The position numbers and the translations under genes are program-made. A stretch of 32,895 nt of DNA from Gammaproteobacteria bacterium. Lineage in GTDB: Bacteria > Pseudomonadota > Gammaproteobacteria > Methylococcales > Methylococcaceae. The DNA lies in assembly GCA_009922685.1 (NCBI GenBank), contig RFVA01000027.1:1-32895 (forward strand), given 5' to 3'. The notes beneath the pieces are model-generated. The model had not been told where the DNA came from, did no database searches, and saw only the letters and a program-made list of their open reading frames with translations. This document shows positions 7,104 to 14,821 of the stretch, in pieces (within the stretch, counting starts at the first letter, position 1; each line of letters opens with the position of its first letter).

Positions 7104-7622
7104 ATGAACAGTGATGTTGCAGAATTGTTCCGAAAGATCAGCGTCGGCGTCTATATCGTCGGTGTCGCAAGCCCCGAAGAACAGCACGCCTTTACCGCGA
7201 GCTGGATCATGCCGGTTTCTTTTAACCCTCTTCTTTTAGCCTTGAGCATCAACCCTCATCATCGCTCCTACTCGATCCTTAAAGGGTCCCCGCAATTCTC
7301 TGTCAGTGTTCTGGGTGAAGATCAAATAGATCTTGCCGCACATTTTGGCTTGTCGAACTCCGAGAAGCAGCTCGACCCTTTTAAGATCGAAAACGGCCTC
7401 GGTGGTTGCCCTATTTTTAAAGAGGCACTGGCTTTTTTTGAGTGCCGAGTGACTCATGATTTTCTAGCGGGCGACCATCGGCTGATTTTAGGCGAGGTCG
7501 TAGATGGACGCCTTAATGACCCATCACGATCACCCCTGCTTTATCAATCGACCGGGGACCTCGATCGGGCATCGGCGTTTTATCCCAAAGACTTCAGAAC
7601 CTCTGACGAAGAGCAAAGATAG
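7104..7622 (+). CDS. Flavin-reductase-like, FMN-binding split-barrel protein
   Basis: The 172-residue product resembles the flavin reductase-like domain (FMN-binding split barrel). It has the early ISVGVYIVGVAS strand, the FTASWIMPVSFNPLLLALSI block that holds the flavin in this family, the FSVSVLGEDQIDLAAHFG segment, and a C-terminal strand in which a His (GDHRLILGEVVDG) precedes the last beta strand. Such proteins reduce or bind FMN or FAD. The frame is open from 6966, but the ATG at 7104 follows GGAG at seven bases and fits the family start, while the upstream extension overlaps the previous gene. It may supply or handle flavin, which is interesting next to flavin photoreceptors, but that link is inference. 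Confidence 0.85.
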   Translation: MNSDVAELFRKISVGVYIVGVASPEEQHAFTASWIMPVSFNPLLLALSINPHHRSYSILKGSPQFSVSVLGEDQIDLAAHFGLSNSEKQLDPFKIENGLGGCPIFKEALAFFECRVTHDFLAGDHRLILGEVVDGRLNDPSRSPLLYQSTGDLDRASAFYPKDFRTSDEEQR

Positions 7623-7644
7623 AATCTTAGAGCCGCTGATAACA

Positions 7645-7666
7645 AACGGGGACCGAAGTCCCCGTT
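7645..7666 (-). terminator. UUCG-loop terminator of the YHYH gene (copy T1)
   Basis: On the minus strand the RNA is a 9-bp stem, AACGGGGAC / GUCCCCGUU, closed by a UUCG tetraloop, 28 bp past the YHYH stop. It also sits 22 bp after the + strand flavin-reductase stop and may serve both. A near-identical copy (T2) occurs at 26698-26719. Confidence 0.75.
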
Positions 7667-7694
7667 AATTTACCCAAGATGGATCAGTGACCCA

Positions 7695-8492
7695 TCAATG
7701 GACAATGCCTCCTTGTGGTGGTTCACGCGGAGGGAAAATCGCCGCTTTTTCAGGTGAATAACCATGCAAATGTGGCTTAAGCGCGTTGAAAGTAGATGGC
7801 TTTCCACGGTAGCAGCCAGGTCCATAGGGGTACTGGCTGTTGAGATGATAGTGGTACATCGTCGTCAACTTGCCATCCCATTCAATTTGCCCGATATGCC
7901 CGTGACACTCATCGAGGTCGTCATTGGTCAGGAGCACACCCTTGTCACCGCGGGGGCCATAGATCCCGAAACCATCCATGGCATAACCATAGAGCGGTGA
8001 GTGGGTGTTAGCGCCGCCTTGGTTCGGCATACATTTCCAAGAGTACCCGTGGTAATGGTATTCCTTGTTGAAAGGGTGTCCCCAGCACTCATCATTCGGC
8101 AACGCCGCGATAGGATCAACCCAGGTATTGGCATAAGCCAGATTGGCGTGCCACACCACGTGGGTCTGGGTCGAAACGCCTGTCACGAGGGAGTTCATGC
8201 AATAGGGTTGCTCAGAATACGTCGGATTTCGTGGGACCTTGACGTCGAGATCATAGCGGGCAATCGGGATCGCTGCTGCGCTCGAATAAGGAGGCCCACC
8301 AGGGGCTGCTGCGTACCAGGAATAGGCCGGAGTCCCTTCTTGTACTGGATAAATACCCGTCTTGTGATTGGGTAAGCCGTTGCCTTTAAAGCGACGCTCT
8401 TTTCTAGAAACGGTGGTCTTAAAGATCGATTTTCCATTCCACACACTTCCTGAGACATAGGGCGTTGAGAAGGATAAACAGATCGATTGCAA
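7695..8492 (-). CDS. YHYH-domain protein, N-terminus probably disrupted
   Basis: The product is up to 265 residues. Signature motifs of the YHYH family are clear: GNGLPNHKTG, KEYHYHGYSW, HSPLYGYAMDGFGIYGP, LDECHGH and MYHYHLNSQYPYGPGC. The Cys and His richness suggests metal binding, and the family is usually secreted. The only in-frame start is a TTG at 8492, and no signal peptide is present; an in-frame stop lies inside the dyad just upstream. One frame over, an ATG near 8552 reads into a hydrophobic stretch (TIVGFLFAIDLFILLNALCL) that overlaps this gene's start and could be a detached export signal. The gene may thus be frameshifted or 5'-truncated. It ends at terminator T1. Confidence 0.75.
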   Translation of the reverse strand: MQSICLSFSTPYVSGSVWNGKSIFKTTVSRKERRFKGNGLPNHKTGIYPVQEGTPAYSWYAAAPGGPPYSSAAAIPIARYDLDVKVPRNPTYSEQPYCMNSLVTGVSTQTHVVWHANLAYANTWVDPIAALPNDECWGHPFNKEYHYHGYSWKCMPNQGGANTHSPLYGYAMDGFGIYGPRGDKGVLLTNDDLDECHGHIGQIEWDGKLTTMYHYHLNSQYPYGPGCYRGKPSTFNALKPHLHGYSPEKAAIFPPREPPQGGIVH

Positions 8493-8497
8493 ATAAA

Positions 8498-8517
8498 AAT
8501 CCTACGATCGTAGGATT
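8498..8517. promoter_or_regulatory. 20-bp perfect dyad D1 upstream of the YHYH gene
   Basis: AATCCTACGA and TCGTAGGATT are exact inverted halves, 5 bp upstream of the YHYH frame. On the minus strand a TTTT run follows, so it could be an operator or a transcription attenuator. A close copy (D2) precedes the PQQ dehydrogenase gene. Confidence 0.5.
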
Positions 8518-8575
8518 GAAAGCCTTTGAGAAAAGGTGTAACTGAGCATCCATAATCGCGTTACCTCAAGGCCCT

Positions 8576-10129
8576 ATGGGGACCTTCATTCGCCAAGGCC
8601 AAGTCTTAAGGAACCCGCCAATAAGAAGTCTGATGTACCAACAAAATGCCTATCTTCTTTTCTTCGCGGCAGCGCTCCCAATAGGCAGCGTGGTCAGCGC
8701 ATGGCCCTACCTCCGAGAACACTCCAAAGATAATGAGCGGGGAATGTGGATATTAGGATCCACGCTCCTGTCGATCGGATTTTTATTCCTGACCTATGCA
8801 TTTTATGGTTTGGATGCGCATCTAAAACCAGAAGGAGCCCTCTTTGAAATAGGATTTGGTTTCTGCATGGCTGCCGGCATGTGCATGACCTTTCTCTATG
8901 ACGCTCTCAGTAACAGACCCAAAAAAAACACCTGGCTTCAGGTCAGTGTGTTTGTTCTTCTGGCAATGGTTACCGTTGGTTATTTTGATGGGTTCTTGGA
9001 TCGCCTGATCGTCAAAGACATCTTCTTGATATTCTTGTCACTCTGGCAGTTGAAGCAAGTCAACCAGCTGAGGTTGAGTGAAACCTTTGTTCAAAGCCGT
9101 CTCATTTTTGTTTTGGCTTTAGGATTCTTGGCTTCCTCAGTTTTTTTTCTGGTGATTTTCATCGAATACAAGCTGGCTATTAAGGCGCCTGAAGGGCTTA
9201 TAGCCACCTTCCTCGCATCAATGGATACGCAGATTGCTCTGGTATCGATGAGTTACCTTGCTGTTGGATCCCATTGGAGCGCTGAAGGTGCAAAATCAAC
9301 GCTGAAATACAAACTGGATAATGAAAGGATTCTGCTTCTCTTAAAAGAAAAAGAGCTCCTCGTTCAGAGCCTCATGAAGACCCATGTCTTGGTGGAATCA
9401 GGCGCCCTTTCTGCGGGCCTCTCACATGAATTGAATCAGTTCCTAGCGGTCATTCAGGTCAATTCCGAACTCGCCATCCAAGGACTCCAAGATCGAGAAC
9501 GTCCTGAAGACGTTGAGCCTTTGATCGAAAATATTATCAAGTCCAATCGATTAGCAGCCAACCTGATTGCCAGCCTCAAAAGCTTCTTTACGAGACGCGA
9601 GGAATCACCCAAGCCCTGTTGCTTTGATGATCTCATCGAGGAGACCCTCACGCTCTATCGTGACCGGATTAAAAAATCAAACATACAACTCGTCGTCGAC
9701 TTGGCCGCCAGAGAAAAAGTCATCCTCTCAGAGGCACTGATGCGTCAAGTCATTGCGAATCTTCTCGTCAATGGGATTGAGGCCCTTGACCTCGTATCCC
9801 GTCCCGATAAGACCATCAACATTAAAACCGCGTTCGCTAATGGACAGCTTCATTTATCGATCTCCGACAATGGCCAAGGCATTCATTTGTCGGAATCGAA
9901 AGACATTTTCAATATCTTCAATACGACGAAGACTCATGGCACCGGACTAGGCCTTTGGCTTTCAAAGTACATTGTGGAAAAGCACAATGGGCATATCAGC
10001 CATACGAATATTCAAGGAGAATCAGGTGGGGTCGAATTCAAGGCCATCATTCCCATTCCTTCAAACGAAGAATTGTTGGGGATAAGCCATGAGTGCTCGT
10101 TCCAGCCTGAGACAGCCAAGAAGGCGTAG
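8576..10129 (+). CDS. Membrane histidine kinase with multi-pass sensor
   Basis: The 517-residue protein has about seven hydrophobic segments in residues 24-230, then a coiled coil (about 240-270) and a kinase core. His284 in LSAGLSHELNQ is the phosphorylation site. The N box is QVIANLLVNGIEAL (Asn395, Asn399), the G1 box ISDNGQGI has Asp431, and the G2 box is GTGLGLWLS near 455-463. All catalytic motifs are intact. The core resembles FixL/NtrB-type kinases, and the adjacent FixJ-type regulator starts 3 bp after its stop. The sensor has no recognised domain. The start at 8576 has AAGG five bases upstream; Met20 at 8633 is an alternative that begins just before the first membrane segment. Confidence 0.88.
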   Translation: MGTFIRQGQVLRNPPIRSLMYQQNAYLLFFAAALPIGSVVSAWPYLREHSKDNERGMWILGSTLLSIGFLFLTYAFYGLDAHLKPEGALFEIGFGFCMAAGMCMTFLYDALSNRPKKNTWLQVSVFVLLAMVTVGYFDGFLDRLIVKDIFLIFLSLWQLKQVNQLRLSETFVQSRLIFVLALGFLASSVFFLVIFIEYKLAIKAPEGLIATFLASMDTQIALVSMSYLAVGSHWSAEGAKSTLKYKLDNERILLLLKEKELLVQSLMKTHVLVESGALSAGLSHELNQFLAVIQVNSELAIQGLQDRERPEDVEPLIENIIKSNRLAANLIASLKSFFTRREESPKPCCFDDLIEETLTLYRDRIKKSNIQLVVDLAAREKVILSEALMRQVIANLLVNGIEALDLVSRPDKTINIKTAFANGQLHLSISDNGQGIHLSESKDIFNIFNTTKTHGTGLGLWLSKYIVEKHNGHISHTNIQGESGGVEFKAIIPIPSNEELLGISHECSFQPETAKKA

Positions 10130-10132
10130 ACC

Positions 10133-10726
10133 ATGACACCAGAAAGCTCTGAAAAAAAGGGGGGACAGCATGATCCTTTCGCTGAGGGGCATTCAGTTCA
10201 CGCCTTCTCTAACCCTATCGATTTCTTAAATTCGAAGATGGATGCCTCACCTGCCGTGCTGATGACCGACATGCGCATGCCAAAAATGAATGGTATCGAA
10301 CTACAAGCCGCACTCTTAGAGCTCGGCAAGACGATGCCAACCATCTTCATTAGTGGCGAAAGCACGGTCGCCCAAAGCGTAACCGCCATGAAACAGGGCG
10401 CCTTCGAATTCCTCACCAAACCTTTCACCCAAAAGAACCTTTTAGCGGCCGTTAAGCGAGGGATTGAGATTGCGATTCAAGCCCGAAAGTCTTCCGCTCT
10501 GGCCCTCCAACAGGAGGGGCTACTGGCCTTACTCAGCCCAAGGGAGCTTGAAGTCTTTTGGCTGCTCACCAGAGGGTTCAATAACAATGAAATTGTCAGA
10601 GAAATGGGTATCTCACTGCCGACAGCCAAGCAGCACAAGTCTCAGGTGCTTCGAAAACTAGATGTCAACTCAATATCCGAGCTGATCGAGATCTCAACGG
10701 GAGCCCCAACACCCCCCCGAGGATAG
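10133..10726 (+). CDS. FixJ/NarL-type response regulator with truncated receiver
   Basis: The 197-residue protein has a receiver and a LuxR-type HTH (about residues 133-176, LLSPRELEVFWLLTRG to KQHKSQVLRKL). The receiver keeps the phospho-acceptor Asp46 (LMTDMRMPKMNG), Ser74 (FISGES) and Lys96 (LTKPF). The first strand and the paired acidic residues that bind Mg2+ are missing. In FixJ about 26 residues precede the Gly that aligns with Gly19. Here there are 18, and they read MTPESSEKKGGQHDPFAE, with no hydrophobic strand or DD pair. A deletion plus frameshift near 10155-10190 would explain this. It may be a phosphorylation-independent variant or a damaged gene. It is translationally close to the kinase gene. 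Confidence 0.82.
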   Translation: MTPESSEKKGGQHDPFAEGHSVHAFSNPIDFLNSKMDASPAVLMTDMRMPKMNGIELQAALLELGKTMPTIFISGESTVAQSVTAMKQGAFEFLTKPFTQKNLLAAVKRGIEIAIQARKSSALALQQEGLLALLSPRELEVFWLLTRGFNNNEIVREMGISLPTAKQHKSQVLRKLDVNSISELIEISTGAPTPPRG

Positions 10727-10768
10727 GGGTGGGAAACGGCCAGAGTGAGCGCTTAACGCTCATAAGAT

Positions 10769-10800
10769 CCTTAATCCTTCAGGACGCTTAAGGGCTTTTT
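10769..10800 (+). terminator. Intrinsic terminator after the kinase-regulator pair
   Basis: CCTTAA and TTAAGG form the base of a stem with an inner TCCT/AGGA pairing, followed by GC and five T residues. It lies 43 bp after the regulator stop. A second hairpin, TGAGCG/CGCTCA, at 10746-10762 precedes it. Confidence 0.7.
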
Positions 10801-10969
10801 GAAAACCTTGCCGCCCCCTCCGGTGAGCCATCGGGCCCTGACCCGATCTTGGGGCATGAAACCATCGAGTCTTTGGCAGGAGACATCAGAGCGGCCGGTT
10901 TTTGACTAAAAAAATTCAACTCCGTAACATCAGATCAGAATCCTCTCACTTTAAAGCGGCCTTAACCCT

Positions 10970-11716
10970 ATGAAGATCGGAACAGAATCAGGTTTTGATC
11001 AGGTCTTGGCGGAACATTTTCCAGGTACGATTCCTGTTGATGATTTCTTCAACCAGACCGCGAGGCTCTTAGATCCTTACGGATTCAATGATGATAATAC
11101 GCTTGGGATCATTGCAACTTGCCGAGACGAGATCGCAACACCGCTCGAGCGCGCCGTGGTTAAATATTGGGGGAGAACCTTCAGCTGCCGGAGTTTAGGC
11201 GGTTTTTTATTGCTTGGTCGAACGGGTATCAAAACAGGCATCAGCCACGCACCTCTTCTGAATGGTCGCCGACGTTTTGTTTTCTTTGCCATGCCACACA
11301 TGGCCATATCCGCCGAAGGCAAGATTGGAGTCATCTATCGCGAAGGCTTTCAAGAAGAATCAAAAGCTTGTGGCTCAATCGCCTCCGTAGTATCCCAACT
11401 CGACTCTGGGCGGATTGATGTTCACATGGATTTTGAGGACCTTGAGCAGTCGTGTGTTCGCCAAAAGCTCATCTCAAATATTCATTATGGCGACAGGTTG
11501 GACCTTATTGGGGCCACGAAGCTTGCCAGTCGAATTATTCGGAAAGACACTGAGCGACACCTCACGAACATCGCCAAGCCCCCTGAGTTCGAATATGCCT
11601 ATTTCACAGGCATACTGATTCATGGGCCTAACGATATCGATTGGATTTACCCAGGCCGTTCTGAGGTTGTCATACAGGAGTTACCGGGTGGAAGGGCGCC
11701 CATCATTACCCGTTGA
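10970..11716 (+). CDS. LCIB-type (theta-class) carbonic anhydrase homologue
   Basis: The 248-residue protein matches the LCIB/C carbonic anhydrase domain, first known from the Chlamydomonas CO2-concentrating mechanism and also present in bacteria. Signatures in order are HFPGTIPVDDFF, YGFNDDNTLGIIATCRDE, SLGGFLLLGRTGIKTGISHAP, RRFVFFAMPHMAISAEGKIG and SKACGSIAS. Probable zinc ligands are Cys51, His110 and Cys134, with the Arg52/Asp53 dyad of the beta-CA-like site. The expected reaction is CO2 hydration to bicarbonate. No signal peptide is seen, so it should be cytosolic. It sits alone after a terminator and no carboxysome or RuBisCO genes are in the window. The RBS is weak. Several LCIB relatives are poorly active, so activity needs testing. 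Confidence 0.85.
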   Translation: MKIGTESGFDQVLAEHFPGTIPVDDFFNQTARLLDPYGFNDDNTLGIIATCRDEIATPLERAVVKYWGRTFSCRSLGGFLLLGRTGIKTGISHAPLLNGRRRFVFFAMPHMAISAEGKIGVIYREGFQEESKACGSIASVVSQLDSGRIDVHMDFEDLEQSCVRQKLISNIHYGDRLDLIGATKLASRIIRKDTERHLTNIAKPPEFEYAYFTGILIHGPNDIDWIYPGRSEVVIQELPGGRAPIITR

Positions 11717-11851
11717 TCGGCATACATCACCTCCAAGCATCATGTAAGTGATCGCTTGACCTTCCAGCAGAAGCTCTTCTGCCTGAAGAATCTGTAAAAT
11801 CAGACCTTCCGAGATCGACTCCTCAAAGAGCGCCCTAACCTTGAGAAAGCA

Positions 11852-12301
11852 ATGAGCTTATTAAACGACATTCTCCATTCGATTCTGAAAAACGACACGT
11901 CATCTCTAGAGAGCCCAAAAGAGAAAGGGGAAATTCTCTTAACCGCGACATTGCTGATGATCGAGAAGGCCGGCGGCATACAAGGCCTCTTAGAAAAATT
12001 CCATCAATCCGGCTTAGGGGACGTTGTTTCTTCCTGGATCAGTACAGGCCAAAACCAGGCCATCAAGCCAGACGACCTAGGCAAGGCCTTAGGCGCTGAA
12101 AATATTCAAATCCTGACCAAGGAGAGTCAAGTTTCTGAGGACCAAGGAGAAGGGATTTTATCTGTCTTGTTGCCGATACTCATCGATCAGATGACTCCCA
12201 ACGGACAAATTCCAGAACAGGGGCAAATGATGACGATCGGAAGAACCGTTCTTGAGCGTATGCTCGCTCCAGAAGCCTTGGGGGCAAAGACCAATGCCTG
12301 A
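11852..12301 (+). CDS. YidB-like DUF937 protein
   Basis: The 149-residue soluble protein matches the YidB/DUF937 family. It has GGIQGLLEKFHQSGLGDVVSSWISTGQNQAI at about residues 42-73, followed by the PDDLGKALGAENIQ segment and a C-terminal LLPILIDQMTPNGQIPEQGQ block. The biochemical role of the family is not established. The RBS is weak (GAGAAAG). It is 135 bp after the carbonic anhydrase gene and 143 bp before the lipoprotein gene, in the same direction. The length is close to that of E. coli YidB. Confidence 0.8.
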   Translation: MSLLNDILHSILKNDTSSLESPKEKGEILLTATLLMIEKAGGIQGLLEKFHQSGLGDVVSSWISTGQNQAIKPDDLGKALGAENIQILTKESQVSEDQGEGILSVLLPILIDQMTPNGQIPEQGQMMTIGRTVLERMLAPEALGAKTNA

Positions 12302-12392
12302 CACCCCAAGCTTAGCTCCGGGGAGAGCGGCTCATGGGAAAGGATGCCTCAGCGGCTAGATGGATCTCAAGGCCAACACAAAAAAACCTGCA

Positions 12393-12426
12393 GCGACTTT
12401 TCTTTAGCGTTGACAAGAAAAGTCGC
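12393..12426. repeat. 12-bp perfect inverted repeat between DUF937 and lipoprotein genes
   Basis: GCGACTTTTCTT and AAGAAAAGTCGC pair perfectly around a 10-base loop. It ends 18 bp before the lipoprotein ATG. No T-tract follows on the + strand; on the minus strand GCAGGTTTTTTT follows. It could be a 5'-UTR structure hindering translation or a weak terminator. Confidence 0.6.
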
Positions 12427-12444
12427 TTCGCTCTTGGTGGCAAT

Positions 12445-12936
12445 ATGACCAGAAAACTACTCGCATTCCTCATCGTGACAACCTTGACCTCATGTGACAA
12501 TGGACTTTCATCGGCCCAAAAAAGTGCCACTGAAACACAAGTCTCCGGGCAAGTGATCAGAGATAACAAGCCCATCCTCCAAGCAGACATCGAGGCAACA
12601 GACCTTAATGGCCACCCGATAGGGAAGACGCACCTCGATGGCAAGGATCACTTTTCCCTCCGACTGCCCAGCGGGACGATTTACCCCGTCATTTTGACTG
12701 CAACTCCAGAGGGTGAGGCATCAACCCTTAAAGCGGTTGTGCTGAATGACAAGGTCAGCACTCAAGAAATCAGCACCATGACCACCATACTGCTTGACCA
12801 GGCAATGGTTCTTGGTGGGATTACTGAAGAAAATCTATCGAAGGCTTCTCAAGGCGCTATTTCACAGAGAAAAACGCCCCCCGTCTCGGATGGAAAAAAG
12901 GTGGACCCACAAAAAAAATATGGGGGGTGGCACTAG
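12445..12936 (+). CDS. Lipoprotein with carboxypeptidase-regulatory-like segment
   Basis: The 163-residue protein starts MTRKLLAFLIVTTLTSCDNG, a short lipoprotein signal with Cys17 in TSC followed by Asp, which in E. coli would favour inner-membrane retention. The mature part begins with VSGQVIRDNKPILQADIEATDLNGHPIGKTHLDGKD, resembling a carboxypeptidase-regulatory-like (transthyretin-like) beta sandwich. It ends in a basic, low-complexity tail. The frame is open upstream to 12334, but the ATG at 12445 is the one followed by a lipoprotein signal. The RBS is poor (GGTGG), and a strong inverted repeat lies just upstream, so expression may be limited. No specific function is recognised. Confidence 0.65.
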   Translation: MTRKLLAFLIVTTLTSCDNGLSSAQKSATETQVSGQVIRDNKPILQADIEATDLNGHPIGKTHLDGKDHFSLRLPSGTIYPVILTATPEGEASTLKAVVLNDKVSTQEISTMTTILLDQAMVLGGITEENLSKASQGAISQRKTPPVSDGKKVDPQKKYGGWH

Positions 12937-13315
12937 AGAATCGGACATCGTTTGCACCGAGCGAAATCTGACCTAGGGCCGTTTCGGACAACGTCTTCGA
13001 CTCATGGGTAGTCATTCATGGATTCATACGAAGATCGAATGGGGGCCGTGAAGCTCTTGATCACCCTCGACCACCATCTTGTCGTTCCGCATTGTTAAAT
13101 ATGCGAGAAAATCTCAGCCCTCAAGAACCTCCTAGGTTATGCCTTTAGCCCTCTAAAGGGCCCATATAAGGTTCGCTGCCTTCAGGTGACCCCGCCAACG
13201 GGTCAGGCTCTCAGCGGGCGATGGATATCGGAACCCCGCCCAAGTACCCCACAGGACCCTTTGCCAGAGCTTGGGCTACCATGACAATCTTTACTATCGT
13301 TGGAGCTTCATTCTC
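12937..13315. other. Intergenic, GC-rich and hairpin-dense
   Basis: There is no supported gene. From about 13150 the DNA is GC-rich with several short stems: GCCCT/AGGGC near 13150-13165, TGACCC/GGGTCA near 13187-13205, and GCCCAAG/CTTGGGC with a 25-base loop near 13239-13277. This could be an RNA structure or the upstream control region of the next gene. It does not match any ncRNA family I know. Confidence 0.3.
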
Positions 13316-13717
13316 ATGTCCTATCCCCAGCGCACGATCAATAGAAGTGTCGTCATCGTTCGCCCAAAACAGCCCTTCCTCGATTGGCTCTCTTCTGTCG
13401 AAAAGGCATTAGGTGGCCGCGTTTCTCAAATCGATCTGACCGAAGAGGGTGCCGCGTTCCTCATCCCAGATGAAGACATCATCGATGCCAAGGAAGCACG
13501 GCGTTACATCGAGAAAAAATGGCGCGAGATCTTCGAGCAGTTCTTGTTTGACTGGTTCATCGACGACACTCTTTGGCCAAAGAAACGCACGCTCAAAATG
13601 TTCCGGGAATGGTTCGATTTAATCTATGCGCCGATGGCCTGGGATCTCGTCAAGAAGCCCCTGGAAATTGATGAGTGGGACGATATGGATGTTGAGCCGG
13701 CTCAAGGTTTGCATTGA
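13316..13717 (+). CDS. Conserved hypothetical acidic protein
   Basis: The 133-residue soluble protein begins MSYPQRTINRSVVIVRPKQPFLDWL and contains a segment AAFLIPDEDIIDAKEARRYIEKKWREIFEQ, then FDWFIDDTLWPKKRTLKMFREWFDL. It is rich in Trp and acidic residues and has no membrane segment. Similar single-domain proteins of about this size occur in proteobacteria, but I know no assigned function. The frame is open from 13271. The ATG at 13316 gives the usual length and has GGAG ten bases upstream. It converges with the TauE/SafE gene, 60 bp away. Confidence 0.65.
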   Translation: MSYPQRTINRSVVIVRPKQPFLDWLSSVEKALGGRVSQIDLTEEGAAFLIPDEDIIDAKEARRYIEKKWREIFEQFLFDWFIDDTLWPKKRTLKMFREWFDLIYAPMAWDLVKKPLEIDEWDDMDVEPAQGLH

Positions 13718-13777
13718 CCCAGCAAGAAACTCAAACAAGCCCGCCATCACATCATCAGGCCAGGTGCTCTAGCATGA

Positions 13778-14821
13778 TTAATCGAATTCAACTTTCTTGA
13801 TGAGTTTCTGATCGGGTCCGAAAAAGTTGGCCTCGTAAGATAATCCCGCCAAGGAGTAAACCTTCTCAACGAGGATAGAATCATATTCCTCGACCACCGA
13901 CATCAGATATGCTTGCTGAGCGATAGAGAGCGAAGAAAGCGGTATGACCTTTTCATACTCAGGCCCCTCACCATAGTTGAATTCGAATGAGTAGGCCAAT
14001 TTGTTCCATGTCAGGGTCGCTTCCATCTCACCCGCAAGATGGTTCAGCCTCAGATTAGGGTCAGCAGACACTCTAATATGAAGGAGCGAGCTGTTGAGCA
14101 TCATGACCCCAATGAGGACCATCGAAGAAAATCCAATCCGCGAGAAAACCTCGCGAGATAGCTTTGGCAAAACGTATTTCATCACCCTTGATGAGGCGAT
14201 GGCCGCCAAGGCAACGACAAGACCGTATCCGAGCGTTTTCAGCTCAAATAAACCCAGCCCTGCATAAAGAAAGAGTTTATATACATGCAATAGGATCTCA
14301 TTGGCAGCCCGAGTGGCAATGATTTCTTGTGGGCTCAGCCCACAGCGCACATAGAACCTGTTGAAAAGAACACCGACAGCACCGGTTAACGCGGAAATAA
14401 CCCCTGCTGTCATCCCGATGATGGCAACAGTGACTGTGGCGATTGAGCGTGGGGGTATGCTCTCCGTTTCTTTCTGTCGCCCCAGAAGAGAAGGAAGATT
14501 GGAGACCAAAAAAATCCCCATGCAGAGTTCGATATACATCGGCTCCAGATAGGACAACAGCTCTGCACCCATCGTCGCCCCGAGCAATGACGCCGGAACA
14601 AACCGAATCGTCATTTCCCAGCGAATAGATTTTGAGAAGACCCATAATCGGGATAATGAGCTGGTGGCGGTCCCTATGGTCAAAGCAGCCGGCACTTGAC
14701 TGACTGGCAGAATAGTTCCGAGGATGGGGATCAGTAACAACCCTGCCCCACCGCCACAGACAGCACTGATGGAAAAGGCCACTAATGCCGTGGTGAAAAG
14801 CAAAAAATCAGCCAAGCCCAC
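13778..14821 (-). CDS. TauE/SafE-family permease with C-terminal extra domain
   Basis: The 347-residue protein has the two-repeat TauE/SafE (TSUP) architecture in residues 1-250. The first repeat includes SAVCGGGAGLLLIPIL and the second begins IGMTAGVISALTGAVGVLFN, each with the Gly-rich helix typical of the family. TSUP proteins move sulfite, sulfonates or other anions across the inner membrane. After the last membrane segment (about residue 245) come about 95 soluble residues (VSADPNLRLNHLAG to LIKKVEFD), which are not part of the usual family length of about 250. The start is GTG with only a weak AAGGG upstream. The substrate cannot be inferred from neighbours. Confidence 0.85.
   Translation of the reverse strand: MGLADFLLFTTALVAFSISAVCGGGAGLLLIPILGTILPVSQVPAALTIGTATSSLSRLWVFSKSIRWEMTIRFVPASLLGATMGAELLSYLEPMYIELCMGIFLVSNLPSLLGRQKETESIPPRSIATVTVAIIGMTAGVISALTGAVGVLFNRFYVRCGLSPQEIIATRAANEILLHVYKLFLYAGLGLFELKTLGYGLVVALAAIASSRVMKYVLPKLSREVFSRIGFSSMVLIGVMMLNSSLLHIRVSADPNLRLNHLAGEMEATLTWNKLAYSFEFNYGEGPEYEKVIPLSSLSIAQQAYLMSVVEEYDSILVEKVYSLAGLSYEANFFGPDQKLIKKVEFD

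Noticed and set aside
13130-13310. Possible 6S, SRP or riboswitch RNA
   Set aside because: The GC-rich stems did not fit the 6S, 4.5S, cobalamin, TPP or guanidine patterns I compared; left only as a structured gap.
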